From: 73-13 sp035555435
GTDB taxonomy: Bacteria > Actinomycetota > Actinomycetes > Actinomycetales > Microbacteriaceae
Length of the DNA: 33,386 bases
Direction: 5' to 3'
Assembly (NCBI GenBank): GCA_035555435.1
Contig: DATMGN010000003.1
Coordinates: 1 to 33,386 of the forward strand
Part shown: positions 17,201 to 24,870 of the stretch, piece by piece
Position numbering within the stretch: position 1 is the stretch's first letter
Layout: each line of letters starts with the position of its first letter
The notes under the pieces: generated by a model
The model's input: only the letters and a program-made list of their open reading frames with translations
The model's database searches: none
Told to the model about the DNA's origin: nothing
Translations under genes and position numbers: made by a program

Positions 17201-18317
17201 CGACATGAACGACCCGTCGATCCTGTCCGTCAGCGGGCTGCCGAGCGCGCCGGTCCTCACCTGGGACCTGAGCGCCGTCAGCGACGTGCCGACCGCGGTG
17301 CCGGACTTCTCCGCCTCGATGCCGGGCGATGCGCCGCCGCCGGGCTCGACGTGGGAGCTGCGCTACGCCTCGGGCTCGAGCCCGACGGGCGCCCTGCCCG
17401 CGGGCTCGCCGACCGCGATCCGCAGCCTCGCCGTCGGCAACCAGTTCGCGAACTGGTACGCGCAGTGGTGCTTCACCGCGGACGGCGCCGACTTCTGCAG
17501 CGACGCGTCGGCGGCGATCGTCCCGACATCGCAGTACGCGGGCGTGCCGTTCGGCGAGTCCCGCCAGCTCGCGCTCATCCCGGCCTCGGCGTGCGTCGAC
17601 CAGCGGGATGCGTGGAACGCGACGATCCAGAACGCCGGCACCGCGGCCGTCGAGGCGCGGCGGCTGCAGATCGCCGAGGCCGCGCGCGAGGACGGCTTCG
17701 GCGCGTATCCGGGCCGCGCCGCGACGTTCCAGAGCCTCTACGTCGACAGCGGCTTCGAGGCGCACTTCCGGGACGTCTACGTGTCGGGCGACGACACGAG
17801 CGCCTACAACGCGGACCTCGTCGACTGGTACGTGAACCCGCACACGGTCGGCGCGACGACGTACCCGGGCTTCGCGCAGCTTTTCGCGGACTACAAGGCG
17901 GCGAACCCCGGCGCGAGCGATGCGGACGCGAGCGCCGCGGTGCGCGCGAGTGCGCTCCTCGGCGCCCAGGCCCGCGCGAACCAGATCGCCGACCAGGCCG
18001 GCACCGACGCGTACAACGCGGCGTACGCCGACCCGTCGACGACGGCGACGGCGGAGCTGCAGCGCGTGCCGGGGGAGCAGGCGCAGTACGACGCGATGAA
18101 GCCGACGATCGCCGCCCCGAGCGTCATTGCCTCGACGAGCTTCGCGGCGACGCCGTTCGCGGGGCCGGCGGGGAGCGTCGCGGCGAACGACGCGACCCGC
18201 CGCTTCGGCGCGATCAGCTACGACTTCGCGGGCGCGATGCCGACGTCAGCGTTCAACGCCGCGTACATCAAGGCGGCGCTCACCGCGCAGTACCCGTCCG
18301 GGTACACCTGCGGCTGA
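11235..18317 (+). CDS. Giant Ig-like/Fn3 extracellular protein
   Basis: 2360 residues. A basic start and hydrophobic segment (11-33, ending AVLAQG) give either a cleaved signal peptide or an N-terminal anchor. There is no LPXTG motif and no C-terminal membrane helix. The first 400 residues look like a beta-propeller-like or lectin-like region with repeated sensor-type strands. Then come cadherin/Ig-like modules with an ND.DP type signature near 425, 839, 937 and 1045, and an Fn3-like module near 1630-1720. A Tyr/Ala-rich helical C-terminal domain closes the protein (about 2115-2360). Cysteines are few and mostly come as close pairs, fitting disulfides outside the cell. It sits between the kinase and the MoxR gene. 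A surface adhesin or structural protein is inferred. No frameshift was noticed along the reading frame. Confidence 0.88.
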   Translation: MARPSAKRRTPAVIAVVSGVVAASLLVGGAVLAQGYDARDVPTVESAVWVARDASGGQFAKVNTDVGEIESVNDAAGLAGIAQARSDAFVFGSGFTKFWPIAAANPLDIVEGDNAGPAPTAGADAPATAGEGVEAPDGTTGTVTAGEYVLFTGPRLGYALGAELASAPAGSEDAGGAVRALVPPAADGAPVYVPAASTISASGRIAMYSGQDSERRVRTFDARTGAWDELELADAPDGSAGLQLAFVGERVVLLQVDGDAPRLWVDASGPFPLPGLGADALLQSSGPASEVVLVAASDGLTRVALADGTVVERVAAAGIATRPIAFGDRWAAAWLASGSGELWVSGSSATLPLAIDGGEFADNVEIRPALVGNGDRAVLLERSTGMLWTIPDGALVPLAQWSADDEDTPLEDEEIPDTSPAPPVSVDDRFGLRAGAISVLPVLYNDHDPNAEDVLSIDPASIEGLDPAFGTLSLVGANQTLVIEVTGAVPSATFTYRATDGKNASVSPATVTLSLTSGRSAPLWCDDYLAPDPCFVSWPQPQILIGGTATFDVLKGWVDPEGDAIVIDAAVPEPGAPIVAMPAADGRLAIGHTDAGGAPGRYVVEVTVRDASGDVSAPRELVVEVLATPDFSVKGGVVLGRAGEWATVAATEFASGGSGSYQVLDVTELSVGGRLERSWNEAAGTMQFRAAVPGEYLVTARLKDAATPNQHEVNLRYTVAPADEDRVAIPPLTAYVRPGEDALVDVLGAVQNTTGRVLLVKSATPGPAPDGGASVVSAAVIEHAMVQLRSIDGIVAERLGRSDGPLGAVAVTLADADGNEVRGAISVFLVAPSGQAPLAVPDAATVRAGDVAEVAVLANDVAPRGERLALHPDVSTAGESEGLAFSAGSTLRYVAPDVPGTYTVFYYAYLESSPAMLARSQVTFTVLPPGANRAPLAVDLESRTLAGRTVEIPVPVDTMDPDGDRVQVTRVTQPVESRLGAVMVGEGGRSLRFTAPEANRQAIGGVQAGGWQAEFTYTVKDAAGQTATASVRVAVSAEDPEDLAPITFIDTVRVKQVAPGGDPVSIRVEPLLNDRDPAEGSLSVGSQTRSGLHLLYEVVPNMVGMLDGRVTPGSPYERARALQVAPEPERRADGTMAFYPDGSVAFEVTDATEPGTYHYLYTVESLKTRSTAEGVIAITVSAGDAPNQPVIGDTVVTASTRAQVESGGIDVLQDVVWPTGDAGSLVVAALGPGAPAGFTFDGRRIEGRLPAEGAVVPFMVEYGQNATGEPATAWGLLRIPAFDDYRLQVVRLPDAITELESGDIELREILGVAPDDVVEVSPDSSFATHRPSTNENLAITSCVLKSGTASVLTYRAGYSPGIGSDTCTVDVRLAGQSDDAWSTVVVPIPIKPKDPLAILTSVTKTVNIVNGKITVDLHDELVSWTGGFTMDDAGRRDTMEFTASYAGSSFTVTPTGSPWDLSLEIDVSPTAPSGARETVSIHLDYPWPSDPSLPHFQKDVALVLYVGNVPAQGPSGATLTKSCDAKTAEQCQLDVVFLSDQSGQFNPLSGNTSGESTALRLVGVGGGAGTFECAGLGQASAQGSNIRLTLLPAAESKPAGGTCTVPFTVADVRGRTGTGQVSFDVTGFPQAPNAPVTAASRRGEVDVDVVLGPALNAHPPVTEVRLFEGGVLVPASTCARLDTGTFRCTVTGLENAVPHTYTARTVNAQGDESAMSGPLTTWAFVAPRFPAGGEPTYEDRVYSAQTDAGHGVVRLHSVCLEDNSAVAGETSSVRFALSLAGNAPVVLPATGTPACTAEQDVRVTGTGPFTITATPVSGAQPPQIGTGGGSNESGGVVSPILVSHGAPSASAGLTVAWNGSSSVTTAFSPQWNSGNSGSLPPVGTYPQIRFLAWLASDPAPVCTTTLNAGGFTELSVSGPASLVSKTGTTSASFAVPGELTVNERYAFKACGTYGYGLAQSTVSASTTQWLFRRPAAPSASPMTFSPAAADMNDPSILSVSGLPSAPVLTWDLSAVSDVPTAVPDFSASMPGDAPPPGSTWELRYASGSSPTGALPAGSPTAIRSLAVGNQFANWYAQWCFTADGADFCSDASAAIVPTSQYAGVPFGESRQLALIPASACVDQRDAWNATIQNAGTAAVEARRLQIAEAAREDGFGAYPGRAATFQSLYVDSGFEAHFRDVYVSGDDTSAYNADLVDWYVNPHTVGATTYPGFAQLFADYKAANPGASDADASAAVRASALLGAQARANQIADQAGTDAYNAAYADPSTTATAELQRVPGEQAQYDAMKPTIAAPSVIASTSFAATPFAGPAGSVAANDATRRFGAISYDFAGAMPTSAFNAAYIKAALTAQYPSGYTCG

Positions 18318-18349
18318 GCGCCGGAGACGACCACCGAGAGAGGACCCCC

Positions 18350-19315
18350 ATGACGACGACACCGGAGCAGGCGCTGTGGTTCGCGGACGCCTTCAAGCAG
18401 ATCGCGGACAACATGGAGCAGGCGATCCTCGGCAAGCGGCACGTCATCGAGATGGTGCTCGCGACGGCGGTGAGCCAGGGCCACGTGCTGCTCGAGGACG
18501 TCCCGGGCACGGGCAAGACGGCGCTCGCGCGCACGCTCGCGCAGACGATCAAAGGGACGTCATCGCGCATCCAGTTCACGCCGGACCTGCTCCCGGGTGA
18601 TGTGACCGGCATCACCGTCTTCGACCAGAAGCGCGGCGAGTTCGACTTCCACGCGGGCCCGATCTTCGCCAACGTCGTGCTCGCCGACGAGATCAACCGC
18701 GCGAGCCCGAAGACGCAGTCGGCGCTGCTGGAGGTCATGGAGGAGGGCAACGTCACGGTCGACGGCGTGACCCGGCCGGTCGGTGCGCCGTTCCTCGTCA
18801 TCGCGACGCAGAACCCGATCGAGCAGGCCGGCACGTATCGCCTGCCGGAGGCGCAGCTCGACCGCTTCATGATCAAGACGTCGATCGGCTACCCGGACGA
18901 CGCGGCGATGCTGCAGATCCTCGCGGGCACCGCCGAGTCCCGGAAGTCGGTGCCGGGGATCGTCGAGCTCGAGACGCTGCTCGCGATGACGGAGATGAGC
19001 CGCGGCGTCTTCGTGAACCCGCTCGTGTACGACTACATCAACCGGATCGTGAACGCGACGCGGCTCGCAACCGAGCTGCGGCTCGGCGTCTCGGTCCGCG
19101 GCGCCCTGTCCCTCGCGCGGCTCGTCGTCGCCTGGGCGCTGTCGCGCGGTCGCATCTACGTCACGCCCGACGACGTCCAGCGCCTCGCCGTCGCGGCGCT
19201 CTCGCATCGCGTCGTCCTCGAGCCGGAGGCCGAGTTCGACGGCGTCACGGCCGAGCAGGTCATCGGCCAGATCCTCCTCGACGTCCCCGTCCCCGTGGAG
19301 AACGCGACGGCATGA
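18350..19315 (+). CDS. MoxR family AAA+ ATPase
   Basis: 321 residues, cytosolic. Seen: Walker A VPGTGKTA (51-58), Walker B VVLADEINRASP (about 110-121), a sensor-1 stretch IATQNPIEQAGTYRLPEAQ, and the lid domain at the end. MoxR proteins act as chaperone-like ATPases and typically pair with a DUF58 or VWA protein; the DUF58 gene follows here with an ATGA overlap. The start ATG has GAGAGAGGA about six bases upstream. The gap to the giant gene is 32 bases, the only real gap in the operon. A role in folding or activating the secreted giant protein or the membrane partner is inferred from context. Confidence 0.95.
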   Translation: MTTTPEQALWFADAFKQIADNMEQAILGKRHVIEMVLATAVSQGHVLLEDVPGTGKTALARTLAQTIKGTSSRIQFTPDLLPGDVTGITVFDQKRGEFDFHAGPIFANVVLADEINRASPKTQSALLEVMEEGNVTVDGVTRPVGAPFLVIATQNPIEQAGTYRLPEAQLDRFMIKTSIGYPDDAAMLQILAGTAESRKSVPGIVELETLLAMTEMSRGVFVNPLVYDYINRIVNATRLATELRLGVSVRGALSLARLVVAWALSRGRIYVTPDDVQRLAVAALSHRVVLEPEAEFDGVTAEQVIGQILLDVPVPVENATA

Positions 19316-20643
19316 GCGAGCACGGCGCGACGACGAGGGTGGGCGACACGGTCGTCCAGGGCCCTCGTCGCGCGCGCGTGCGCGACCGGCTCGACTACCG
19401 CTCGCGCGTCGTCGGCCGGGCGCTCGGCTCGGCGGCGCGGACCGCGTCGCGCTGGCTGCGGGAGACGGTCACGGTCGCGGGCTGGCTGCTCATCGTCGTG
19501 CTGCTCGTCGGTGTCGTCGTCGGCGCGGCGTTCGGCCTCGTCGAGGGCTGGGTCATCGCCGTCGTCGCGGCCGTGCTGCTCGCGTTCAGCGTCCCCTTCC
19601 TGCTCGGCGGCGCGAACCTCGACGTACGGTTCGCCCTCGGCCAGGACCGCGTCGTCGCCGGCTCCGAGGTCGAGGCGACGATCACGGTCGCGAACCGCTC
19701 GCGGCGCGTCTCGCTCCCCGTCGTCCTCGACGTGCCGGTCGGGCCGGGCCTCGTCGAGGCGTACGTCCCGCTGCTGCGCGGCCGAGGGCAGCACGTCGAG
19801 GAACTGCGGATCGCCGCCCCGCGCCGGGGCATCATCCGCGTCGGGCCCATGCAGTTCACGCGCGGCGACCCCATCGGCATCCTGCGGCGCGAGATCGGCT
19901 GGCCGCAGGTCGAGGAGATCTTCGTCCACCCCGTCACGACCCGCCTGCCGCCGACGAGCGCGGGCTACCTCAAGGACGTCGAGGGTCAGCCGACGACGCA
20001 GATCGTCGACTCCGACCTCGCGTTCCACGCGATCCGCGAGTACGTGCCCGGCGACTCGCGCCGGCACGTGCACTGGAAGTCGACCGCGAAGACGGGCCAG
20101 CTGATGGTCCGCCAGTTCGAGGAGACGCGGCGCGCGCGGGTCGCCGTCGTGCTCGACGTGCAGGCGGACGAGTTCGCGTCCGAGGACGAGTTCGAGCTCG
20201 GGGTGAGCGCCGCGACGTCGCTCTCGCTCCAGGCGGTGCGCGACGGCCGCGAGGTGCTCATGGTCACGAGCGGCCGCAGCCGGCTGCGCCGCGGGCCCGA
20301 GGTCGCGATCACGACGCTGCCGACCCGGACCCCGAAGTCGCTGCTCGACGCGACCTGCTCGATCGAGCTCGACGCCGCCGCCGAGCGGCTGGAGGCCGTC
20401 ACGCGCCTGACCGCACAGACCTTCGCGGGCCTGTCGATCGCGTTCGTCGTCACCGGCTCGCTCGTCACGATGGAGCGGCTGCGGCGCGCCGCCTTCGCCT
20501 TCCCGGTGAACGCGGTGTCGGTCGCCGTGCGCGTCGAGCCGGGCGCCGAGCCGACGCTGCGGGCGACCCGCGACTTCACGGTCCTCACCATCGGCGCGCT
20601 CGACGACCTCAAGCACCTCATCATGCGGGGGGCGCTCGGCTGA
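19312..20643 (+). CDS. DUF58 domain membrane protein
   Basis: 443 residues. Two hydrophobic segments near 48-68 and 74-95 place the rest in the cytoplasm or membrane surface. The DUF58 hallmark Y(V/I)PGDSRRHVHWK is at about 244-256, followed by LMVRQFEE and a VWA-like VAVVLDVQADE strand. It starts within the MoxR stop (ATGA) and its TGA overlaps the next ATG. The MoxR-DUF58-transglutaminase-like order is a widespread bacterial module. The biochemical role of DUF58 is not established. Confidence 0.92.
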   Translation: MSEHGATTRVGDTVVQGPRRARVRDRLDYRSRVVGRALGSAARTASRWLRETVTVAGWLLIVVLLVGVVVGAAFGLVEGWVIAVVAAVLLAFSVPFLLGGANLDVRFALGQDRVVAGSEVEATITVANRSRRVSLPVVLDVPVGPGLVEAYVPLLRGRGQHVEELRIAAPRRGIIRVGPMQFTRGDPIGILRREIGWPQVEEIFVHPVTTRLPPTSAGYLKDVEGQPTTQIVDSDLAFHAIREYVPGDSRRHVHWKSTAKTGQLMVRQFEETRRARVAVVLDVQADEFASEDEFELGVSAATSLSLQAVRDGREVLMVTSGRSRLRRGPEVAITTLPTRTPKSLLDATCSIELDAAAERLEAVTRLTAQTFAGLSIAFVVTGSLVTMERLRRAAFAFPVNAVSVAVRVEPGAEPTLRATRDFTVLTIGALDDLKHLIMRGALG

Positions 20644-23198
20644 TGCGACGCGGCGAACGGCCATCGGCCGGCCTCATCCTCCTCGACGGGCTCTACGTCC
20701 TGATCGGGGCGGCGCTCGCCGTCGCCGCCGCCTGGCCGATCTACCAGCACCCGCAGCTCCTCCTCGTCGGCGCCGTCGGCACGGGGGTCGGCCTGCTCTG
20801 CGCGCTCGGCGGTCGGGCGCTGCGACTGCCGTTCTGGGCGGACCTCGTCGCGGCGATCGCGTTGTACCTCGTCGTCGCCGTGCCGGTCGCGATTCCGTCC
20901 GCGTTCCCCGGGCGCTGGTTCACGGGGCTGCGCGACGCCGCGGTCGGCGTCGTCACCGGCTGGAAGGACATCGTCACGGTCGAGCCGCCGCTCGGCACAT
21001 ACCAGGCGGTGCTCATCCCGTTCCTCGTCGTCGTGCTGTTCGGCAGCTACGCGGCCGCGCGGGTGAGCGGCTCGGACCGCGCGCGGGTCGCCGCGCCGCT
21101 CGTGCTGCTCGCGATGTTCGGCTTCGGCGTCGCGTTCGGCGTGAGCGAGCTCGGCGCGCAGTACGCGCCCGGGCGGGTGCCGGTGCTGCCGGTCCTCGGC
21201 GTGCTGACGGTCGGTCAGGTCTTCGTCGCCGCAGCGATCGCGCTCGTCGTCGTGTCGCTCGTCTGGCTCGCCGTGCGCTCGCGCCGCACCCGCGCGGAGG
21301 CGCTCGCGCGCGCCTCGGGCGTCTCGCAGTCCGGCGTCGCGGTGCGCGCCGCGAACGGCTGGGCCGTGGTGCGCCGCGGTGCGCTCGCGACCGCGATGGT
21401 CGCGATCGCCGTCGTCGGGGCCGGCTTCGTCGCGGTTCCCGCGGCGCAGGCGCAGCGCGCCGTGATCCGCGATCAGGTGCGCCCGCTCGAGCTCGCGACC
21501 CAGCAGACGAGCCCGCTGTCGGCCTACCGCGGGTGGCTGTCGGCCGCGAGCTACGACGCGGAGCTCTTCACACTTGAGGCGCCGGAGGGCGTCGACCGCG
21601 TCCGCCTCGTCGTCATGGACGCGTACGACGGGACGCGCTTCCTCGTCTCGCAGCGCCCCGACGGCTCGCGCTTCACCCGCATCCAGGGCACGGCGGCGAG
21701 CGGCGGCGCGCCCATCGCGGTGACGTTCGGCGCCGGATACGGCGAGCCCTGGGTGCCGCTGCCGGGCGACCGCACCTCGCCCGTCGTGTTCCCCGCCGGC
21801 GGCGAGCGCGCGCTCGTCCTGCAGGACGCGCTCTACTACTCGACCGACGACAGCCTCGCGATCGTCGTCGCGCCGGGCGCCGACGGCGCGGTCGGCTTCG
21901 CGCCGGGGGACCGGATCGCGGTGAGCGGCGCGCTCGCGACGGACGCGCGCGAGCGGATCGCGAGCGTCCCCGGCGCCGCCCCGCTCGGCGGGGTCGACTG
22001 GGACCTGCTGCCGCAGCTGACGGGGTGGATCGAGGCGCAGAACGCCGGGTCCGGCGGCCCAGCGGTCCTCACCCTCGTCGATCGGCTGCGCGAGCGCGGC
22101 TACCTCAGCCACGGGCTCCTGCTCGAGGACGCGGAGGGCGCCGAGTGGTACGCGGAGCTGCAGGCGCGCTCGGGGGAGTACGTCTTCAAGGAGAGCCGCG
22201 CGGGGCACTCGGTGCAGCGCCTCGAGGCGCTCTTCCGTCAGCTCAGCGAGCGCGCCGTGCAGGCCGACGCCGGTGGTGCGGATGCCGCCGCCTACGTCGC
22301 CGCGATCGGCGACGATGAGCAGTTCGCGGCCGCGGCCGCCCTCATCGCCTGGGCGCACGGCGTGCCCGCCCGCGTCGTCCTCGGCGTGCGCCTCGACGAC
22401 GCACCCCAGGACGGCTCGCCGCAGCTTGCCGCCGCGGTGCCCGCCTGCGAGTCGGAGGCCGGTGGTGCTTACCTGTGCACCGGTCGCAACGTGAGCGCCT
22501 GGGTCGAGATCGGCGTCGGCGGCGACTGGGTGCCGCTGGACGCGAGCCCGCAGTTCGAGGTGCTGCCGGCGGACGCCGAGCGCGGCGCGAGCCCGCCCGA
22601 GTTCGGCACCATCCCGGAGCGTCCCGCGAGCACCGTCATCGACCCGCCCGACGCCGTGAAGAACCGCATCGAGTCGGAGGCCGCCGAGGACGACGCGGCG
22701 GGCCCGATCCTCTCGCAGAGCGCGATGCAGGCGATCCGGATCGCCGCCCTCGTCGCGGGCGTCATCGCCCTGCTCCTCGTTCCGCCCGGCGTCCTCGTCG
22801 GCGGCAAGGCGCTGCGCCGCTCGCGGCGCCGGGACGGCGACCCCGAGGCGTCGATCGTCGGCGCGTGGGAGGAGCTCGTCGACGGCTGCGTCGACCTGCG
22901 GCTCATCCCGGGCGCGGCGGGCGGCACCCGGGCGCAGCTCGCCAACCGCATCGACGACGCGGTCGCGCGCCAGCTCGCCGCGGTCGCCGACCGCGCCGTG
23001 TTCGGCCCGACCGCCCCGAGCGACGCCGACCGGGCCCTCGCCTGGCGGCTCATGGAGGAGGAGGGCAAGCGGCTGCGCCGCGACGTGCCGTTCTGGCAGC
23101 GCGTCCGCGGCCGCCTGAGCCCGGCCTCGTTCCTGCGCCACCTGCGCCCGACCTCAGCACGACGTACCCTCGAACCCGACCAGGAGGCCCCCGAATGA
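20643..23198 (+). CDS. TgpA-like membrane protein with degenerate transglutaminase domain
   Basis: 851 residues. Several N-terminal membrane helices lie within about 12-270. A large extracytoplasmic region then holds the transglutaminase-like fold (about 500-640), with another membrane helix near 698-720 and a cytoplasmic tail. The core pattern is readable but the catalytic residues are not: GDDEQFAAA has Asp558 where the Cys of GYCEQFA is expected, and NVSAWVEI has Ser618 where the His of HAW is expected. Only Asp633 (VPLDASP) remains. Cross-linking or proteolytic activity through a Cys-His-Asp triad is therefore unlikely, and a binding or scaffold role is more plausible. It overlaps both neighbours by stop-start fusion. 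Confidence 0.9.
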   Translation: MRRGERPSAGLILLDGLYVLIGAALAVAAAWPIYQHPQLLLVGAVGTGVGLLCALGGRALRLPFWADLVAAIALYLVVAVPVAIPSAFPGRWFTGLRDAAVGVVTGWKDIVTVEPPLGTYQAVLIPFLVVVLFGSYAAARVSGSDRARVAAPLVLLAMFGFGVAFGVSELGAQYAPGRVPVLPVLGVLTVGQVFVAAAIALVVVSLVWLAVRSRRTRAEALARASGVSQSGVAVRAANGWAVVRRGALATAMVAIAVVGAGFVAVPAAQAQRAVIRDQVRPLELATQQTSPLSAYRGWLSAASYDAELFTLEAPEGVDRVRLVVMDAYDGTRFLVSQRPDGSRFTRIQGTAASGGAPIAVTFGAGYGEPWVPLPGDRTSPVVFPAGGERALVLQDALYYSTDDSLAIVVAPGADGAVGFAPGDRIAVSGALATDARERIASVPGAAPLGGVDWDLLPQLTGWIEAQNAGSGGPAVLTLVDRLRERGYLSHGLLLEDAEGAEWYAELQARSGEYVFKESRAGHSVQRLEALFRQLSERAVQADAGGADAAAYVAAIGDDEQFAAAAALIAWAHGVPARVVLGVRLDDAPQDGSPQLAAAVPACESEAGGAYLCTGRNVSAWVEIGVGGDWVPLDASPQFEVLPADAERGASPPEFGTIPERPASTVIDPPDAVKNRIESEAAEDDAAGPILSQSAMQAIRIAALVAGVIALLLVPPGVLVGGKALRRSRRRDGDPEASIVGAWEELVDGCVDLRLIPGAAGGTRAQLANRIDDAVARQLAAVADRAVFGPTAPSDADRALAWRLMEEEGKRLRRDVPFWQRVRGRLSPASFLRHLRPTSARRTLEPDQEAPE

Positions 23199-24049
23199 CC
23201 TCGTATCCGCCGCCACCCCCGCCGCCGCCCCCCGCCGCGCCCCCGGCCGCTCCGCCCGTCGCGCCGCCGCCTCCCCCTCCGCCGCCGCCCGCGCCCCCCG
23301 CCGCGCCCGCGCCCCCCGCCGCTCCGCCGGTCGCGCCGCCTCCCCCTCCGCCTCCCGCGCCACGGCCGTCTGCCCCTGCGCCGCCCCCTCCACCGCCGGC
23401 CGCGCCCGCGCCTCCGCCGCCGCCCGCCGCGCCCGCGCCTCCGCCGCCGCCCGCCGCGCCCGCAGCCCCGCTCACACCTCCCGCCGCACCTCCGCCTCCT
23501 CCCGCTCCCGCGGATCGAGTGCCGGCGCAGCCGGCGTATCGAGACCCCGCACCCCCGCCTCCTCCCGCTCCCGCGGGTCGAGTGCCGGCGCAGCCGGCGT
23601 ATCGAGACCCCGCACCCCATACCGCAGCCCCACCCGTCGTCACCCCGCCCGACCTCGTCCCCGCGACGCTCGGCACCCCGGATTCCGACGAGGACCACAC
23701 CCTCGTCGTCGCGCGTCCCCCGCGGGTCGTCTGGTCGCTCGTGCTCGACAGCGGCGCCTACCTGCCGCTGGACTCCGCCTCGGTGGTGCTCGGTCGCGCG
23801 CCGGGCCGCAAGGTCGAGGGCAGCCCGGCACTCGCCGTGCCGGACGACACGAAGACGCTCTCGAAGGTGCACGCGCGCCTGGACCGCGATGGCGAGGTGT
23901 GGTCGATCACCGATCTCGGGTCGACGAACGGCGTCGTGATCGGCGAGGGCGCCGAGGAGCGCACGCTCGGTGCGAACGAGTCCGCCGTCGTCACCGGCCG
24001 GTTCGTCCTCGGCGAGCTGGGCCTGCGCATCGAGCGGTCGGAGCGCTGA
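23195..24049 (+). CDS. Proline-rich FHA domain protein
   Basis: 284 residues, cytosolic. Residues 4-165 are almost only Pro and Ala, with two 21-residue repeats (PPPPAPA.RVPAQPAYRDPAP) encoded by the palindromic element. The C-terminal FHA domain (about 180-280) has the phosphothreonine-reading residues in place: Arg201 in LGRAPG, Ser223 and His226 in SKVHARL, and Asn245 in STNG. It should bind phosphothreonine made by the kinase of this operon and released by the PP2C next door; candidate ligands are the Thr motifs of the last protein. It starts in the ATGA overlap with the TgpA-like gene. The Pro region may reach other partners. Confidence 0.92.
   Translation: MTSYPPPPPPPPPAAPPAAPPVAPPPPPPPPPAPPAAPAPPAAPPVAPPPPPPPAPRPSAPAPPPPPPAAPAPPPPPAAPAPPPPPAAPAAPLTPPAAPPPPPAPADRVPAQPAYRDPAPPPPPAPAGRVPAQPAYRDPAPHTAAPPVVTPPDLVPATLGTPDSDEDHTLVVARPPRVVWSLVLDSGAYLPLDSASVVLGRAPGRKVEGSPALAVPDDTKTLSKVHARLDRDGEVWSITDLGSTNGVVIGEGAEERTLGANESAVVTGRFVLGELGLRIERSER
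23492..23617. repeat. Two 63-bp tandem repeats carrying the palindromic element
   Basis: Copies at 23492-23554 and 23555-23617 differ at few positions (GGATCGAG against GGGTCGAG). The 43 bases 23569-23611 are the exact inverted counterpart of 5813-5855. The 63-bp period keeps the reading frame (21 residues). Confidence 0.85.
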
Positions 24050-24870
24050 TGGCCGAGACGACACAGGTCGGCGACATCGTGGTGGCCGCGGCCCCCGCGA
24101 CCGACATCGGTCTGCGCCGCCGGCACAACGAGGACTCGGTCCTCGCCCTGCCCGGCGTCTACGTGGTCGCGGACGGCATGGGCGGGTATGAGGCGGGCGA
24201 TGAGGCGAGTGCGGCGGTCGTGGAGGCGTTCCGCGCGACGGCGGACGGCCGCGAGGCGCTCACGCTCGAGCTGCTGCGCGATGCGCTCGAGCTCGCCGAC
24301 GAGGGGGTCGCCGCGGTCGCGGGCGGCACGAGCCGCGGCGCGGGCTCGACGGTCGCGGGTGCCGCGATCGTGGAGCACGAGGGCAGCCCGCACTGGGTGA
24401 TCTTCAACGTCGGGGATTCGCGCGTCTACCGGCATGCGGCGGGTGCGCTGCAGCAGGTCACGGTCGACCACTCCTTGGGTCAGGAGCTCTACGCGACGGG
24501 CCGCATCACGGCGGCGGAGCTCGCTGTATTCCCCGATCGGAATGTGATCACGCGGGCGATCGGCGCGCTCGACGCGGAGGCGGACAGCTGGGTCATGCCG
24601 GTCCGCAACGGCGAGCGGCTGCTGCTGTGCAGCGACGGCCTGACGTCGGAGGTGCCCGACGAGATCATCGCCGGGGTGTTGTCGGCCGGCGGCGAGCCGG
24701 AGTCGATCGCGGAGGAGCTCATCGAGCTCGCGAAGCGCGCCGGCGGCCGGGACAACATCTCGGTCATCATCGTCGAGGTGCGAAGCGGCGCGGCCGACTT
24801 CGGTACCGAGACGGACGACGACGACGAGGAGCTCCTGCTGGAGACGACGATCCCGGTCGGGGAGTCGTGA
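24049..24870 (+). CDS. PP2C-family protein phosphatase
   Basis: 273 residues, soluble. Metal-dependent Ser/Thr phosphatase motifs in order: RRRHNEDS (23-30), VVADGMGGYEAG (39-50, with metal ligand Asp42), NVGDSRVYRH, DHSLGQEL, LLLCSDGLT and GGRDNISVIIVEV near the end. All metal-binding Asp residues appear to be present. No membrane segment is visible. It overlaps the FHA gene (TGATG) and the next gene (TGATG). It should reverse phosphorylation by the kinase at the operon's other end. Confidence 0.95.
   Translation: MAETTQVGDIVVAAAPATDIGLRRRHNEDSVLALPGVYVVADGMGGYEAGDEASAAVVEAFRATADGREALTLELLRDALELADEGVAAVAGGTSRGAGSTVAGAAIVEHEGSPHWVIFNVGDSRVYRHAAGALQQVTVDHSLGQELYATGRITAAELAVFPDRNVITRAIGALDAEADSWVMPVRNGERLLLCSDGLTSEVPDEIIAGVLSAGGEPESIAEELIELAKRAGGRDNISVIIVEVRSGAADFGTETDDDDEELLLETTIPVGES

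Noticed and set aside
15257..18349. Long upstream extension of the MoxR reading frame through the giant gene
   Set aside because: The extension is in another frame of the giant protein gene and has shadow composition. MoxR homology starts at 18350 with a proper ribosome site.
19986..23141. Open reading frame of 1051 codons on the minus strand
   Set aside because: It lies antisense to the DUF58 and TgpA-like genes, is Arg/His/Asp rich with no domain pattern, and is an expected by-product of very high GC content.
5813..23611. The two 43-bp copies as attachment sites of an integrated element
   Set aside because: They are in opposite orientation, so recombination would invert rather than excise. 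They lie inside genes and no integrase is present. Housekeeping genes lie between them.
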